A DNA stretch of 64,000 bases from Prorocentrum cordatum (lineage: Eukaryota; Sar; Dinophyceae; Prorocentrales; Prorocentraceae): NCBI GenBank assembly GCA_963575745.1, contig CAUYUJ010015833.1, forward strand, positions 110,228-174,227, read 5' to 3'. The notes below the pieces were generated by a model. The model saw only the letters and a list, made by a program, of their open reading frames with translations, had not been told where the DNA came from and searched no databases. The position numbers and the translations under genes are program-made. The stretch's first letter is position 1. Each line of letters starts with the position of its first letter. Below are positions 11,227 to 22,584 of this stretch, in pieces.

Positions 11227-12608
11227 CTACAGTGCGCTGCCAGGGTGGGGCGCCCCGCGCCCGGACCTCTCTGTGCTGGTGTCAGTCTGGAGGCGCGTCT
11301 TTGCGCGATGTCGCTTCCCCACTCGCGCAGCCAGGTCGCGGCCTGCTGCGGTGTGAGATCGCCCACGTTCCAACCATATTCGATGAGCCAGACAGCCAAG
11401 GTGCCCAATGACTGGCCTGGCGCTGCGGGCAGCGCGCGTCGCCGCTACCAGGAGGGCGCCAGGAGACTGCATGGACTTATTGCGCCCCCATTTCCGCCAC
11501 CAGTCTTCGACGGCTGCGGAGAGGGCCCGTCCAAGGGCCAGCGAGGCGGGGATGAGCGAAACAGTGATGTCGTCCACGTCGGCGGTGTGTGGTTGCGGTG
11601 GCTCATACCTGGTCTCGCCGTCCCCGTCGTCATTGTCGTGGTGTCGGTCTGGGAAGCTGCCTGGCGCTGCCAGCCTCACCCAGTAGCTTGGTTGAAGCAG
11701 GCCAGTGAGGCCAGCGTCTGGGGCACGGAACATCCGCTCGAGATGGGCAGACATTTGCCTGAGGTCGGCGCGGGCCTCCGCGGGGAGTGCGCGTATGTCG
11801 TGGGCCCGCATGGCGTTGTCGCGCCTGCGTCTTCTTGCTCCATCCGGCTCCAGGTAGAGGATAGCATGGTCGGACAGCGATGGTTTCCATGCTTTGCGGA
11901 CACTGTAGATCCACAGCTGGCGGGCGGGGAAGGCCAGGACGTCGAACTGCGACTCGTTGTCGGCGCCAACACTGGCGGGGCCATCGGCGTGGGCGATGGA
12001 CGAGCCCGCGCTGTTGAACACGTCGGTGAGGGGCGCCACATATTCCGCCTGGCCGTCTCTTGGACAGTCGATCTGGAGATCGACGTCACCACCCCAAAAC
12101 GTCGGCGTATCATCCCAGGTTTCGGTGGCTTGCTGGATAGACGCAAAGGTTTCCGCCTTCCTGGAGGGGGGAAGGTGTGTCCGTTTTGTTCCAGGACAGC
12201 AGACACGGCGAAGCCCTGGACCAGGTAGTCTGAGATGACCAGCATGGCGCCGCGTGGGATCAGGATGGCGACTCCGCCCGCCAGGCCCCCTCCAGGGCCA
12301 GCGTAGGCTGGGGGGGCCACCAAGGTCCTGGCAGGGAACATTGTGGTCCAGACGGCGGCCTCTTGTTCTGACCAGCGCCTCTCCTGCAGGAAGCCAATCC
12401 TGCCATTGTCAGTCATCTGGGTTAGCACAGCATGCTTGATCTGATTCTCATGAGCGGTGGTGCTCCTGAGGTAGCGCACGTTCCAGCAGGCCGCTCGCGG
12501 CGCCCCGCTGTCGCTGGCCACTGCGAGGGCGTTGACGAGGTCCCGTACAGTAAATGCGGCGCAGAAATCGGCCCATGTGAGATCGTTCCACGGCTCGTTG
12601 CGCAGCAC
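11227..12608 (-). pseudogene. APE-type (EEP) endonuclease of the LINE, in two frames
   Basis: Frame one (12608-about 12140) carries CWNVRYLRS (catalytic Asn region), GFLQERRW (Glu) and GGVAILIPRG. The second frame (about 12120-11227) carries WGGDVDLQ, equivalent to the GGDFN motif, and SLSDHAILYLE, the terminal SDH motif. These are the ordered hallmarks of the endonuclease/exonuclease/phosphatase fold that LINEs use to nick target DNA. One frameshift near 12120-12140 separates the halves. After SDH the frame runs on for about 160 residues into a helical linker with VEDWWRKWGRNKSM. It lies directly between the methyltransferase and RT modules, all minus strand. Confidence 0.8.
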
Positions 12609-12899
12609 AGCCCAGAGGGCCCATGGGCGCCGAAAGGTGTGACTTGTCCTGAGTCTAAGGGAACGGCGGACCGGCGGGATGAGGCCGTGTCCTTACGAGA
12701 GACCGCAGAACGTCGTCGGGGAAGGGGGAGTCTCTGAGTGGTGCCCACGGGCAGTGTGTTGTGGCAATGGCGCGAGCTGCCCTCCAGGCTGTCAAAACGC
12801 GGTCGTCGTCGGGGGCACTTTGCTGCCAGCCGGGGAGCGGTTCGTCTCGACTCCAGGCGAGGATGACGCTCACAATCCTGCGTTGCAGGCAGCGCGGGT

Positions 12900-14639
12900 T
12901 CAAGTGTATGCCCACAGCGTCGTACAGCTGTCTTTCGCGCCCGCGCGGGCTCGGCTGGCGATGGAATGCGCAGTCCGTGTGTTCGGTCTTCGCTCATGAG
13001 CCAGGCAGGCCATGCCTTGGCCTTGCTCTCCGCTGCCAGGCCCTCTCGCTCCCTGTTTTGCATGACCAGGGTGAGTCCCTCTGTACATCCTGGGAACGAG
13101 TGCTGCCAGGATGCTCATCACGACGTTTCTGGTGTCGGTCAGTGAACGAAGGAAACACCTGTGTCGGCTGTCCTCGTCGTACAGCAGGCAGAGTAGGCGT
13201 GTTTGGTAGCTGCTGGGTATAATCGAGTCCGGGTCCAACGCCGGTGCTCTTGACTGAGTCCAGGTTGGGATCCTGCCGTCTGGTCTTAAGGACCATCTGC
13301 GTTCCCATGGACAGGGGAGCCTCGGGTAGGTGATAGTGTCTTCAGCCAGTGGGCAGCTGCACATCCACACCCTTTCCCTGGGGCTCGCCACGGCGCTTGC
13401 TGCGTTGAGCTTGGCCGCCCATTCGGTTGGGAGCCGCCCATCGTGTGTACATAGCTAGCCTGTGTACTGAGGTCATCGCGGCGACGTTCTCGACGAGCAC
13501 TACGATTCTGAGGTCAGGCCTGAGCCTGCGTGCCTGCGCCCAGGCCAGCGGGACAGCGAAGAAGTTCACCGATTGCAATCCAGCCAGGCCGTCTAGCCCC
13601 CGAACTGGCCGGCTGAGGATAGCTTGGTGCACGGCGGGCCAGCTACGATGAGAAGGAGGCCGTTGTGGTCGAGGGTCATCACGCGTCTCTCCCAAGGGTT
13701 GCTGGCGCCGTTACTTCGGAAAAAGTCCCAGACGTCCACTCCCGGTCGTCGATGCGCGGGGCCACCGTCGTATGCTGCGGCTGCTGGCTTGGACCATCTA
13801 CGCTCAACTGCGCTGGAGGCATCTTCGTTGATCTCTACATAGACCAAGGATTTGAACCGCTGGCTTGCAAAAATTCTCGACAGGAGGTCTCCGATCGCTA
13901 GCCCTGCCGGTCCCCAGCCGTCGAAGAGAGAGACGAGGTGGATGCTTGTCCCTGCCTCGGCACGAAGATTGGGCCTGGGGTCTTCTACACGCACCGTGGT
14001 CTGCTGCGTTAGGTGCACCGTTTCGTCCTCTCTGATGCCCTGCTCCAGTCGCAAATGCCCTGACATCTGCCAGGCCGCGTCGGTCGGTCCCAGGGTAACG
14101 GCCCCCTGCCCCTGGAGTGTACGCAGCGTGTCCAGGAGTTGGTTGTTGTCGAGTCCAGCGATCTGATATGCGGCCAGGATCGCGTCTAGAGGGGCAACAG
14201 GAAAGAGCCCTGTGAACTCGTTGCGATGGTGTGCCCAGACTTGCTGCAGAACGTCGACCGGTTCTGGTGCTGCAGTGGCTTCGTCTGGGCTGAACTCGGA
14301 TGTGCGCTGTCTGGCCCTGCGCTGTCCCTGGTCCTCGGCGCTGGCTGGGCCCTGCGCGGGTCGGGATGTCCCTCTGCCAGGTTCGGCCGCATCTGGTGCC
14401 GCTCGCTGCTGTCGGTGGCCTCCTGGATCTGTCACGGTCGGGTCGCTGGCCCGCACTGCTCGGTCCGGAGCCGCGTCTTCGGCTTCTGGTGCTCTGCCTC
14501 GCTGCGGCTTGTGTTGGGACTCTGGAGATGCTGCGCCCTTGCCTGTGCGAATCTTGCGCGCTGAGGTGTGGTCTCGGCAGGGCCGCCTCCTGGCGCGGCC
14601 CCTGGGGCTCTGTCGCGCGCTCGCTCGCTCGGGCCGCAC
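12900..14639 (-). pseudogene. C5 cytosine-DNA methyltransferase module of the LINE
   Basis: Motifs of C5 DNA methyltransferases are seen in order on the minus strand. Frame one (14639-13593): motif I HLVSLFDGWGPAGLAIG, motif II VYVEINEDASSAVERRW and motif IV IVAGPPCTKLSSAG, with the catalytic Cys in PPC. Frame two (about 13620-13400): motif VI VVLVENVAAM, with the ENV triad. Frame three (13391-12900): motif VIII-like SPRERVWMCS and a target-recognition/IX-like IPTWTQSRAP. The enzyme family transfers a methyl group from SAM to carbon 5 of cytosine. The first frame also has about 180 upstream residues, low complexity and then helical (APLDAILAAYQIAGLDNNQL). Two frameshifts, near 13600 and 13390, break this copy. 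Final motif X was not found. Its position upstream of the endonuclease, in the same orientation, makes it part of the retroelement. Confidence 0.85.
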
Positions 14640-15138
14640 TCGCCTCGGGCCTCACTCGTGTCCAACCCTTCGCCTGCTCTCGCTGGACTATTTGGGTTTC
14701 TGCCGTTCGTGCCCACGCTGTCTGGGCCCCCGTCTGTCGTGCTGTCAGCCAGGCTGGTGTCATGCATGTACTGCTAGGAAGCTCCCCCTCCTGCTTGCAG
14801 CTGCGCGTCTCGCTCAGCAGCGCATGGGGGCCCTGCCCCCAGGCGGAGCATGGCGGAGACTACGTTGGCGGTCAGGCGCTGGAACGGTTGACCTGGGACT
14901 TCGATGCTCGTTGGCAGTCCGAAACCACATGCTGGCGCGGTTGCCGCTGGGTCGTCCGCAAGGCACTGCATCCTGGCACAAGCAGCGTCTGCGGTGAGCG
15001 CCGCGGACCTGGACTGCATCCTTCTGCCAGCGGTGCTGCGTGTGCGGGGGAGTGGTTGGGCGCCCCAGCACGCGCTGAAGGCATGCAAGATCCTGTGGGG
15101 GACGCAGTGCTGGTCGAAGAGTCTTCGCAGCCGTGTTT

Positions 15139-18100
15139 CTAATTGAGGCATGGCGGCACCCCGGGCGATGGCACTGAGGGCGTCGCGTCGCCCCACTGAC
15201 CCGCAGGAAGGGCGTTCAGGTCCCCCCAGCTGGTCCGTGCCACCACCCGCAGACAGGCATCCAGGCCATTCTGCGCGCGCGTCCAATCGGCCCCCATGCA
15301 AGGTGGCAGGTTTGGGCCTCTGGGCGTGTCGCCTCGCCCCAGGGGGTCGTTCTCGGTTCTCGGCACGGCGTCCGGCGCCGGGCGCGCCGCGGGCGCTGGC
15401 GGGGCACCTGGCGGGGCGCCTGTCGCGTCACATCTCGGACTTGCAGGCCTTGAAGGGGCTCCTTGCTGGTTGTCTGCGGGACTGGGTTGCTCTGGCGCCT
15501 GTCGGTGGCCGGACAGGGGAGGTCGCTTGTCCAGGGCCCTCCCTCGCGGGGCTGCTGTCGCGGGGGGGGTGCACCTGTGTCGCCTGCTGGCGCAGCGGCG
15601 TCTGACGCTCCTCCGCCTTGGCTGCCGCGTCCGCTGGCCGGTGCCGGCCTCGTCGCGGCCCCCGGCTGCGGGGGCAGCTGCCTGGGTGCGTTCCCTGTAG
15701 CGGGGATGGCTGCGTTCCCTGTAGCGGCGCATACTGCCTCACCCGCACCATCCGGCGCCGCGCTGACTGCTGGTGCTAGCGGGGCAGCGTTTGCACGGCT
15801 CCTGCTCCTGTTGCCGTCGGCGCCCTCCGGCGCGCTCGGCTCGGCCGCCCCGGCCCCCCGCGGGTTCCTGCCTTTCCTGGTCTCGGCGCGCGTCCAGGGT
15901 CCTGCCCCTGCCTGTCGCCCCAGTGGAGATTACCTAGCCTGGTGGATAGCTGCTCTAGCCTGTCCAGGGCGCCGTCTTCCATGGCGCGGCTCGTGAATGC
16001 GTCGACGTCTGCGCCCCTGGAGCCAGGGACGCCCAGCCAGGCGTGGTGAGCTGTGTAGGTCGGGTCTGGTTCTGGGGCGAGCCATTGGGTGAAAGGGAGC
16101 TGTCTCGGGGCTTCCTCCCTCACGCCCATTTCTCGAATCAGCTGAAAGAGATGGCCGCGGTCAAGCTGTCTTGGGTTGGCAAGCTGCAGGATCCAGATGG
16201 CTGAGAACATGTCCCAGCTGTACCTTTGTAGCGGCCACCCCTCGAGTTGCCTGCGGAGCTCTAGGGCTATCCTGGCCTGTATTCCCCTGGCGAAGTCGTG
16301 CACCATCTGCTCTGGTGCGTAGGCCAAGAATCTGCCCCGCATCCCCTCCGCTTCACGCAAGGCATCGTCATCCGCCCTTACCAGGGGCCGTCGTGTGGGG
16401 CGCGGCAAGTTCTCACCAGGACTTCGGCGATGTCAAGGAACTGCGTGGGTCTGGCTGGTCCCGGCTGCGGGTTCAGGGCCGCCGTTGTGCGCCGCGGAAT
16501 CGACTGCAGCCCTGGAGGGCTGGCGCGTAGCCCTAGCGCGGCAGGGGAGGGGGCTGCTGCCGGAGCCGTATCCAGGCGCGCGGTGTACGGTGTACACTGC
16601 TAGTGCGGCGAGTTGTAAATTCACTCGTGCCTGCGGCCTGTCAGCCCCTCTGTTGGCTGCCCGCATGTCTGCGTCCGCCGGGAGCAAGATCGTGATCCAT
16701 GCATGTGTGCTGGTAAAGAGGAACCCTGCTTCGCCGCTCGCGATGACCTCGATGGCCCCGCCCGCCGCCAGCGCAGCGACCAGGTATTCCCTGGGCTGGA
16801 TTGTGGTCTCGTAGTCCCTCAGGCCGTCTTGCTGCTCGCCCCTGCGACAATTGGCATCGGGGGCGCCCCTGTTCATGGCTCTGGCGTTGTCTCGCAGCCA
16901 GTCCTCCGTCAGAGCAGGAGGCGCTGCTCGGGTGTTCGCAGGGTGCGAAGCTCCGTTTGGACCAGAGGGCAGGGGCAAGAGTCTCGTGAGAATTTGCACC
17001 CCTGCGGATCCAACCGTGGCCGAGTAAGAGTCTGAGTGAGCTGTGACCGGGGAGCCAGGAGACGGCCCTCATGGCTCGAGTCTGGGCACTGCCGATCTGC
17101 ACACCGTGGCGGTCTCTCGCCGTGACCTCGAGGATTTGCGGCTGCACGGCGCGCCTGGGTGCTTGCCTGACCGCGACGCGCGACAGGGCGCCCAGGTGTT
17201 CCTGATGCTCTCTCGGGGCCCCCGCGCTGCGGGGGCTGGGGTCCCTGGAGGGACATGCTGGGAAGATCTTGACGGTCTGCGCTCCGATCATCACACGGCT
17301 GGCTCCCACGAAGGCGGCTGCCATCGCGTCCGCCGCTGCAAGACGCATTCTGACCTGACTCATGTGCCTGTAGTCTGAGACATCTGGGAACCAGGCATTC
17401 ACTGTTGACACCTGTTCGACGGTGCCGGGACCCGCGGTGGCCTCGATGGCTTCGAGCACGTCTTCGGGTCGCGTCTGTCCCATGTCGGCCAGATTCCACC
17501 TCAGGTGAAAGCCGTCCTCTGGGTCTTCTAGTAGTATTCTTCTGGGGGCTAGGGCTTGGTTTGGATTGTCGTGTCCCAAGACGCGCGGCAGCTCATCGCA
17601 CAGGTGTCGTAGGATTGGGGCTGCTGCATTCTCGGGCATCCTGAGTAGGAGGAGTCCGGTACCACAAATCCCGACTCGGTGGCCGCGGGCGCTCGCTGCA
17701 TTGCCTCGCTCGGGACGGGAATGTGCACCGAGTCGCTGGTCTCGCGCAGTCTCCAGGTGCACGCAGTAGTGCGATGTATCGCGGTTCCCTGAGCGGCGGC
17801 CTGCAAGTTGTCACGCGATACCCCAAGCCCCTCGGTTCTGGTCGAGGGGCGCGCTGGTCTGCAGCGGAAAACGAAGTGAAAGAGCTGCTCCAGGCCTTGG
17901 TTGAGCAGAAGCTCGTCCCTGGGTAGCTGGATCTTAGTGGTGGCCCAGTCAGCCAGGATGTCTCCAGGCTGGCGAGTTCATCCCGCCATCGGATGATCTG
18001 GGCCACCACACCGTCGTTTCCACTGTCCGGACCAGGATGTGCAGTGCATAAGTCGTGACTGCGCTGGCTGCGCCCCAGTGCACCACGATGGGAGCACTGC

Positions 18101-18640
18101 ACGCAGTGGCCTGCCTGAGATGTCGAACTGCGCTGCGATCAGCTGCTGCATTGGAATGCTCGCGCGCCCTGACCTGTACGGGCTACCGATTGGCACGAGG
18201 TGCGTGATCCTGCTGGCCGCTCTGTAGCCCCACTGTGCATCGGCCATGGCTGCGAGCTCAACTGGGTCTGGGCCCCCAGGGCTTGGGACTCCGTCCGTGC
18301 CAAGTGCCAGGATCTTGCAGGGGTCTCCTGCCGTTGAGGCTGCTGTCCAGGCAGCATCCATCTGGGAGGCTTGCGTCGGCCAAGATTCTGATGGGAACCC
18401 GTGCGGCCGCGTCGCCTGCGGCCCCGGTTCGCTCACTCACCAGGGCTTTGATCTGCCCCCAGCGCCCGTGCGTGATGAGCGGCACCTGTCTGATTCTGTC
18501 CTGTCGACTCCGGGGCGGCGGTGGGTCTGGCTGCGACGGGGCCGAGTCGGTTGGGTCTGAAGGATCTGCGCGGCCTCCACCCTTACCAGGACCCGCGGGG
18601 GGCTCGTCGACATCCATGCCGGTGTCGTCGCCTCTTAGTG
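15139..18640 (-). pseudogene. ORF1-like region of the LINE, frameshifted
   Basis: Minus-strand coding-like fragments in several frames. The best is 16408-15776 (ALREAEGMRGRFLAYAPEQM, then helical, ending in a basic R-rich tail). Others are 16999-16433 (YLVAALAAGGAIEVIASGEA) and about 17600-17250 (HLRWNLADMGQTRPEDVLEA, then VSDYRHMSQVRMRLAAADAM). The 18436-17978 fragment adds PYRSGRASIPMQQLIAAQFD. No known domain is recognised. The position upstream of the enzymatic modules fits a LINE ORF1 or the N-terminal part of a polyprotein. Proline/arginine-rich spacers between 15140 and 15730 are probably disordered linkers. Confidence 0.45.
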
Positions 18641-18647
18641 CGTTCCG

Positions 18648-19385
18648 TCATTCCTGTATGCAAGCGTGGATCTTCCTCATGTCCCCGACAATCACGTACG
18701 TGCGCGGCCTTCTGAGGGAAACAAATTGGGCGCGCAGGCAGTCCAACTCGGGGCCGAGCCTTCGAACCGCTTCGGCTAGTTCGTCCAACGCGATGTCTGG
18801 CCTGAGCGGCGGGACGGCGCCGTCTCGGCGCTGCAACAGGTCAGGGGCAACCTGCATCGAAGCGGCGTCCGTATCGTGGACTTGCCCAGGAAGCCCTACG
18901 GTGACGCCTCCTCGATCATCTGTGCAGCACTGCGGGCGTCGGATGGGCATGGATCTGCCTCCCTCCCTGAACACTGCAGGCTGACTGTTCCGCCACTGCC
19001 TGAGGCATTCGCTATGGAATCTGCGTCTGCAGGGGATCAGGACTTCGGCTGAGCCCATCGGTTCGCCGCTGAAGCACAGGCAGACTGGGTCGTCGTCTCC
19101 GATGTCCCAGGATGGCACGGGCACGGAATCCCCCCCCTCTCCTGGAAGTCTTGCGGCGCCCCCTGGAGGCGCTCCGATTGAGGCGATGCCCTCGCCCAGG
19201 CTTCCGATCAGACCGCGAACCATATTGTTGGCCTCGGCTTGCGCGTAGCATGCTGGCGCCCCCAGTCTTCTTAGCAAGATCTTGATGTGCTCGTTGTCCA
19301 GGATTGCGTAAGCTGGCTGGTGCGTGACTTCAGCGTCCTCCCTGAGCCCCTGCTCAATGTCCGCTGGAGCGTGGACGCCTACCAT
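18648..19385 (-). pseudogene. RING-H2-like finger segment of the LINE ORF1 region
   Basis: A 245-codon frame with a RING-like core at about residues 102-154 (19085-18924): VCLCF, then LIPCRRRFHSECLRQW, then RRPQCC about 20 residues later. The C...C-x4-FH-x2-C-x3-W pattern is that of RING-H2 E3-ligase fingers. The first pair is C-x-C and the last is Q-C-C, so zinc ligation would be imperfect. Flanking sequence is helical (EHIKILLRRLGAPACYAQAE; DIALDELAEAVRRLGPELDC). RING or PHD fingers in retroelement ORF1 proteins are known, but I cannot name a relative. It may also be an independent capture. Confidence 0.55.
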
Positions 19386-20777
19386 TGGGAAGCCATCTGG
19401 CGATGACCTCGTACGGCCTTGGGCCCAGGCCTCTCACCCGTAGAAATGGCGTGAGCAACGATAAGTAGCGAGGGGCCAGGCAGAGCCAGATAGCTCTGGA
19501 TATCCTGTTTCCTGGCCCCCCACCAGGGTCTTCTTCGATCAGCATTCCGCGCGCCTGCCAGTCGTCCGACAGGATAGTGGTCTGCAAGGCGCCGCTCGGG
19601 CCAAGCCGCTCCATCATCCTTTCCTGAAGTCTGGGGGGCGATGTATCCTCCAGCGTGAGGGGCGTCGACGTGGACGCCGACGACTCGTGTGAACCTACTG
19701 GCGCCACTCGCGATGACCGCCTGAGCGTCTTGGTAGGAGCGCACTGATTGGCTGGCCCACCAGGCAGCAGCGGCGTCGATTGCGCTGGCATCTTCTCCGG
19801 TGCCCCGGAAGGCGCGCCTCAGCACCCTCCTGCCTCGGTCGGCGGAGGAGCCCCAGATGAATGGTACCAGGATACGGTTTTATGTCGTGCCCGCCGGCAC
19901 TCGGTCGGTGGCCAGGAGGCCGCGTATTCTCCTGATCTCATCAATTAGGCCGCCGCTGCGTGCCCTGTCGTCTGTATTAGGGTCGTCGCTTCTGCCGCTG
20001 GGGTCGCTCCCGCCGGCAAGTGCTGTCGCGTTGGCGTGGCCAAGAGTGGGGTCAACCTCCATACTTGTCGCAGCGCCGCCCCCGCTCCGGGAGGGCGCGC
20101 GGGACTCGGGGCTTGCTGGGGCGGTTGTTCGCTCTGACCTCGACCTCCTTGTCACCGCTTCGACGACGAGGCTGCCTACTGGGCTGCCCGCCCCCATGCG
20201 CGCGCGAATGGCGCGCCATTCGCGCGTCGCCATGGCCTGGGGCGCACCACGCATAACTTCGACAGCTTCCGCGGGAACGGGCCTCTGCAGCTCGTCTTCA
20301 AGGACTGGTGCGTCAGCGATGGCCTGGTCGAGGTAGCCCCCCCCCGATCTGGGCTGAAAGCCACACCAGGCGTGCCCTTTCGATGGCTGTGCTGGCTGCA
20401 AAAGCGACGCGGACCCCATCGCTGGGCCCTCCTGGGGGCTCCGGCGACACCCTGACACTGGGCCTGGCGACCGCCGGTGGGAACCAGCCGCGCAGCTCTA
20501 CGTGGGCCGGGCATGCCTCCGTCAGGCCCCGCACGCGCCTGCATGCGTCCAGGGCCCATTGGGTAGGAGCAGCGCAGAGCTGCGCCAGCGTCGCCACAGT
20601 CGCGCGGAGCCGAGGTTCATCCCCTAGGCCCCCTCTACCCAGGATTCGGCTACTTAGCCACGCTACTGGGCACGTGGCCATGTGTCTCCACGCGCCGAGC
20701 AGCTCGCCGACGAGCCAGGACGCGGCCCACTGGGCCTGGCGCTCGCGGTGTTTACAAGTGCTCTGCGATCGGGGCAT
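19379..20777 (-). pseudogene. 5'-most coding fragments of the LINE
   Basis: Three overlapping minus-strand frames, 20777-20313, 20458-19880 and 19825-19354, read as coding-like sequence: WAASWLVGELLGAWRHMATC, GGLIDEIRRIRGLLATDRVP and AIDAAAAWWASQSVRSYQDA. Each is out of frame with the next. No domain is recognised. A start codon cannot be placed because the frames are shifted. Continuity with the RING-like segment suggests one original protein. Confidence 0.4.
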
Positions 20778-20924
20778 ACCGAGCTCCTACCCTTGCCAGT
20801 TGAAAGGAGAGTTCTTGCCCCAGCGCGTCCAACGGGCGGTTAGGTTGCTGAAATGTACCTGGGGCCAGATCACTGTCAACGATGCTCCAGGGCAGGGCCA
20901 GCCGTCGGCTGGCGGGCATATTTG

Positions 20925-21480
20925 TTTTGGTCGCGGCCGCGAGCGAAGAGCGCAGGCGGCGAGAGAAGTTGCCCGGGCCCACGGGCAAACCTAATTAGCT
21001 GCAGGGCGCAACTCAGACCGGCCGGGCCAGCTCAAAGAGGCCGCGGGGCAGCAGGGCGAGGGCTGGCTGGCTGATGGGCACCCAAGGAAGCTCGAGCATC
21101 GTGCAGACCAGAGCAAAATGCCAGAGAATTCGGAGTTACGCACTGCGGCGTCAGACCACACGGATGGAGTCGCGGAAGCAAGTGTCCTGCACTTGCACCC
21201 CTCTCACACAGGGTGGCGGGAAAGGCGAAGTAAACGATGGTCGAGTCGCCAGCGGGGCGCCAAGGGCCAAGACCGCGCCGACGGCGTATACCAGCCAGGT
21301 AGGCTGAGCAAGAACCGTGACGACGGCGTAGACCTGCCTGATCGGCTGGGACGGAGTCAGGATAAAACTCTGCGCGAGACGGAAGGCTGAACCACTCCAA
21401 GGCGACCGCGGAACTCCAGGGGCCCACCAGTCCCGAGCACGGACAACTGGGGTCGTGTTGAGGCGGCCCAAAAGGGTCGA
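20925..21480 (-). repeat. 5' end repeat of the LINE (family member B)
   Basis: On the plus strand this holds, in order, GGTCGCGGCCGCGAGCGAAG (about 20930), CCTAATTAGCTGCAG (about 20990), GAGTCGCCAGCGGGGCGCC (about 21243) and GGAAGGCTGAACCACTCC (about 21382), and closes with TGAGGCGGCCCAAAAGGG at 21457. The same landmarks recur at 42420 and 48425. It lies immediately upstream of the minus-strand coding block, which is the position of a 5' UTR or promoter region. Confidence 0.65.
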
Positions 21481-21911
21481 CGACAACCCCCCCATGGATT
21501 GCTTGATTTCGGCCGTTTGGGGCCGATCGGGCCGTCTGGGGCGATCGCGCCGTCTCCACAGCTTCTCTTCGGAACGAAGTGAATCGGCATCAATTGTCAC
21601 GCTGGTCGCGTCTGAAATCACAGCGCGCGCGCCCCTGTTTGGGCAGGGCTGGCGCGTAATACGGTCATCCGAGGCTCCCAAAAAGCTACAGGAAAGCTCA
21701 ACACATCACCCCGAAGAGGGCCCCACGAGGCAGACAGAAACGATTTCCCCCAAAATCTTAATTGATTCAAGTGTTCCGACGGCCCAAGAGGCTTCCGCCA
21801 TCGCCTCCAACAGGCCCCCCGAGCTCCAAGAGGCCCTCCAAAAGGCTCCAAGAGGGCCCAAGAGGGCTCCACGAGGGCCCCACGAGCGCTCCGAGAGGGC
21901 CCCAAATGGGC

Positions 21912-21972
<61 letters not shown>

Positions 21973-22300
21973 GTCACAAGATATGTTCCATATCAAAACC
22001 CTCTTGTGCCTTTTTTGTGTCTTTTTTTGTGCGTTTTTGGGGGCCCTCCTGTGGCCCTCCGGAGGCCCTCTTGGAGCCCTCTTGGGGCCCTCTTGGAGCC
22101 CCGAGGGGGCCAGGACAGGGTGGGAGGGCTCCCGAGGGGCCTCAAGAGAAGGCCAGGGGGGCCCAACCTGGATCGTCGGACTCTTTCTGAACTGGATTGC
22201 AGACTTCGACCCTTATCGGGCCTCAATCATACTCTTACTCAAACACGTTTCCAAAACGGGCCCAAGATGGCTTTCTCGGGGACCCCCAAGGGGGTCCAAA
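21481..22300. other. Spacer with CCAAGAGGG/CCCTCTTGG words
   Basis: No gene is supported. From 21780 to 21910 CCAAGAGG-type words repeat, and from 22030 to 22130 their complements (CCCTCTTGG) repeat, so the two flanks of the CA tract are loosely inverted copies. Similar words recur at 27665-27725, 40725-40825 and 57010-57340. Confidence 0.6.
21915..21971. repeat. (CA)n dinucleotide tract
   Basis: About 28 uninterrupted CA units. Confidence 0.97.
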
Positions 22301-22549
22301 TAGGTGACCGCCGCAACCGAGAACAGCATAGCATAGCGCAGCATCGCAACTCACAGCGTCGGCACATCATTATCACAGCATAACATAAGGTCGGCGGAGT
22401 TGCGGCAGACGTCCACCGTTCCCTCCATCCCTCCCTTTCCCTCTCCCTGTCCCTCTTCCTCCCTCCCTCCTTCTATCTCTCTCTCTCTGTCTCTTTCAGG
22501 CTTCTGACAGGCTTCTGGCCCAGGCCGCGGGCAGACGGAGGGAGGAGGG

Positions 22550-22584
<35 letters not shown>

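Larger units (their letters stand above)
9112..21480 (-). mobile_element. Decayed non-LTR (LINE-like) retrotransposon carrying a C5 methyltransferase
   Basis: Reading 5'->3' on the minus strand: 5' repeat (21480-20925), ORF1-like region with a RING-like finger (20777-15139), C5 cytosine methyltransferase (14639-12900), APE-type endonuclease (12608-11227), reverse transcriptase (10675-9600) and RNase H (9600-9112). This order is that of a LINE with an added methyltransferase. Retrotransposon capture of cytosine methyltransferases has been reported in dinoflagellates and other algae. Frameshifts separate most modules and the RT motif A aspartate is lost, so this copy is inactive. The 5' end is set by the repeat terminus shared in inverted orientation with 41634. 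The 3' end is uncertain, and the helicase block to about 1465 may also belong to it. Confidence 0.75.

Noticed and set aside
10690-12228. 512-codon plus-strand frame opposite the endonuclease
   Set aside because: It is antisense to a well-supported endonuclease and has no domain; GC-rich coding DNA often leaves the opposite strand open.
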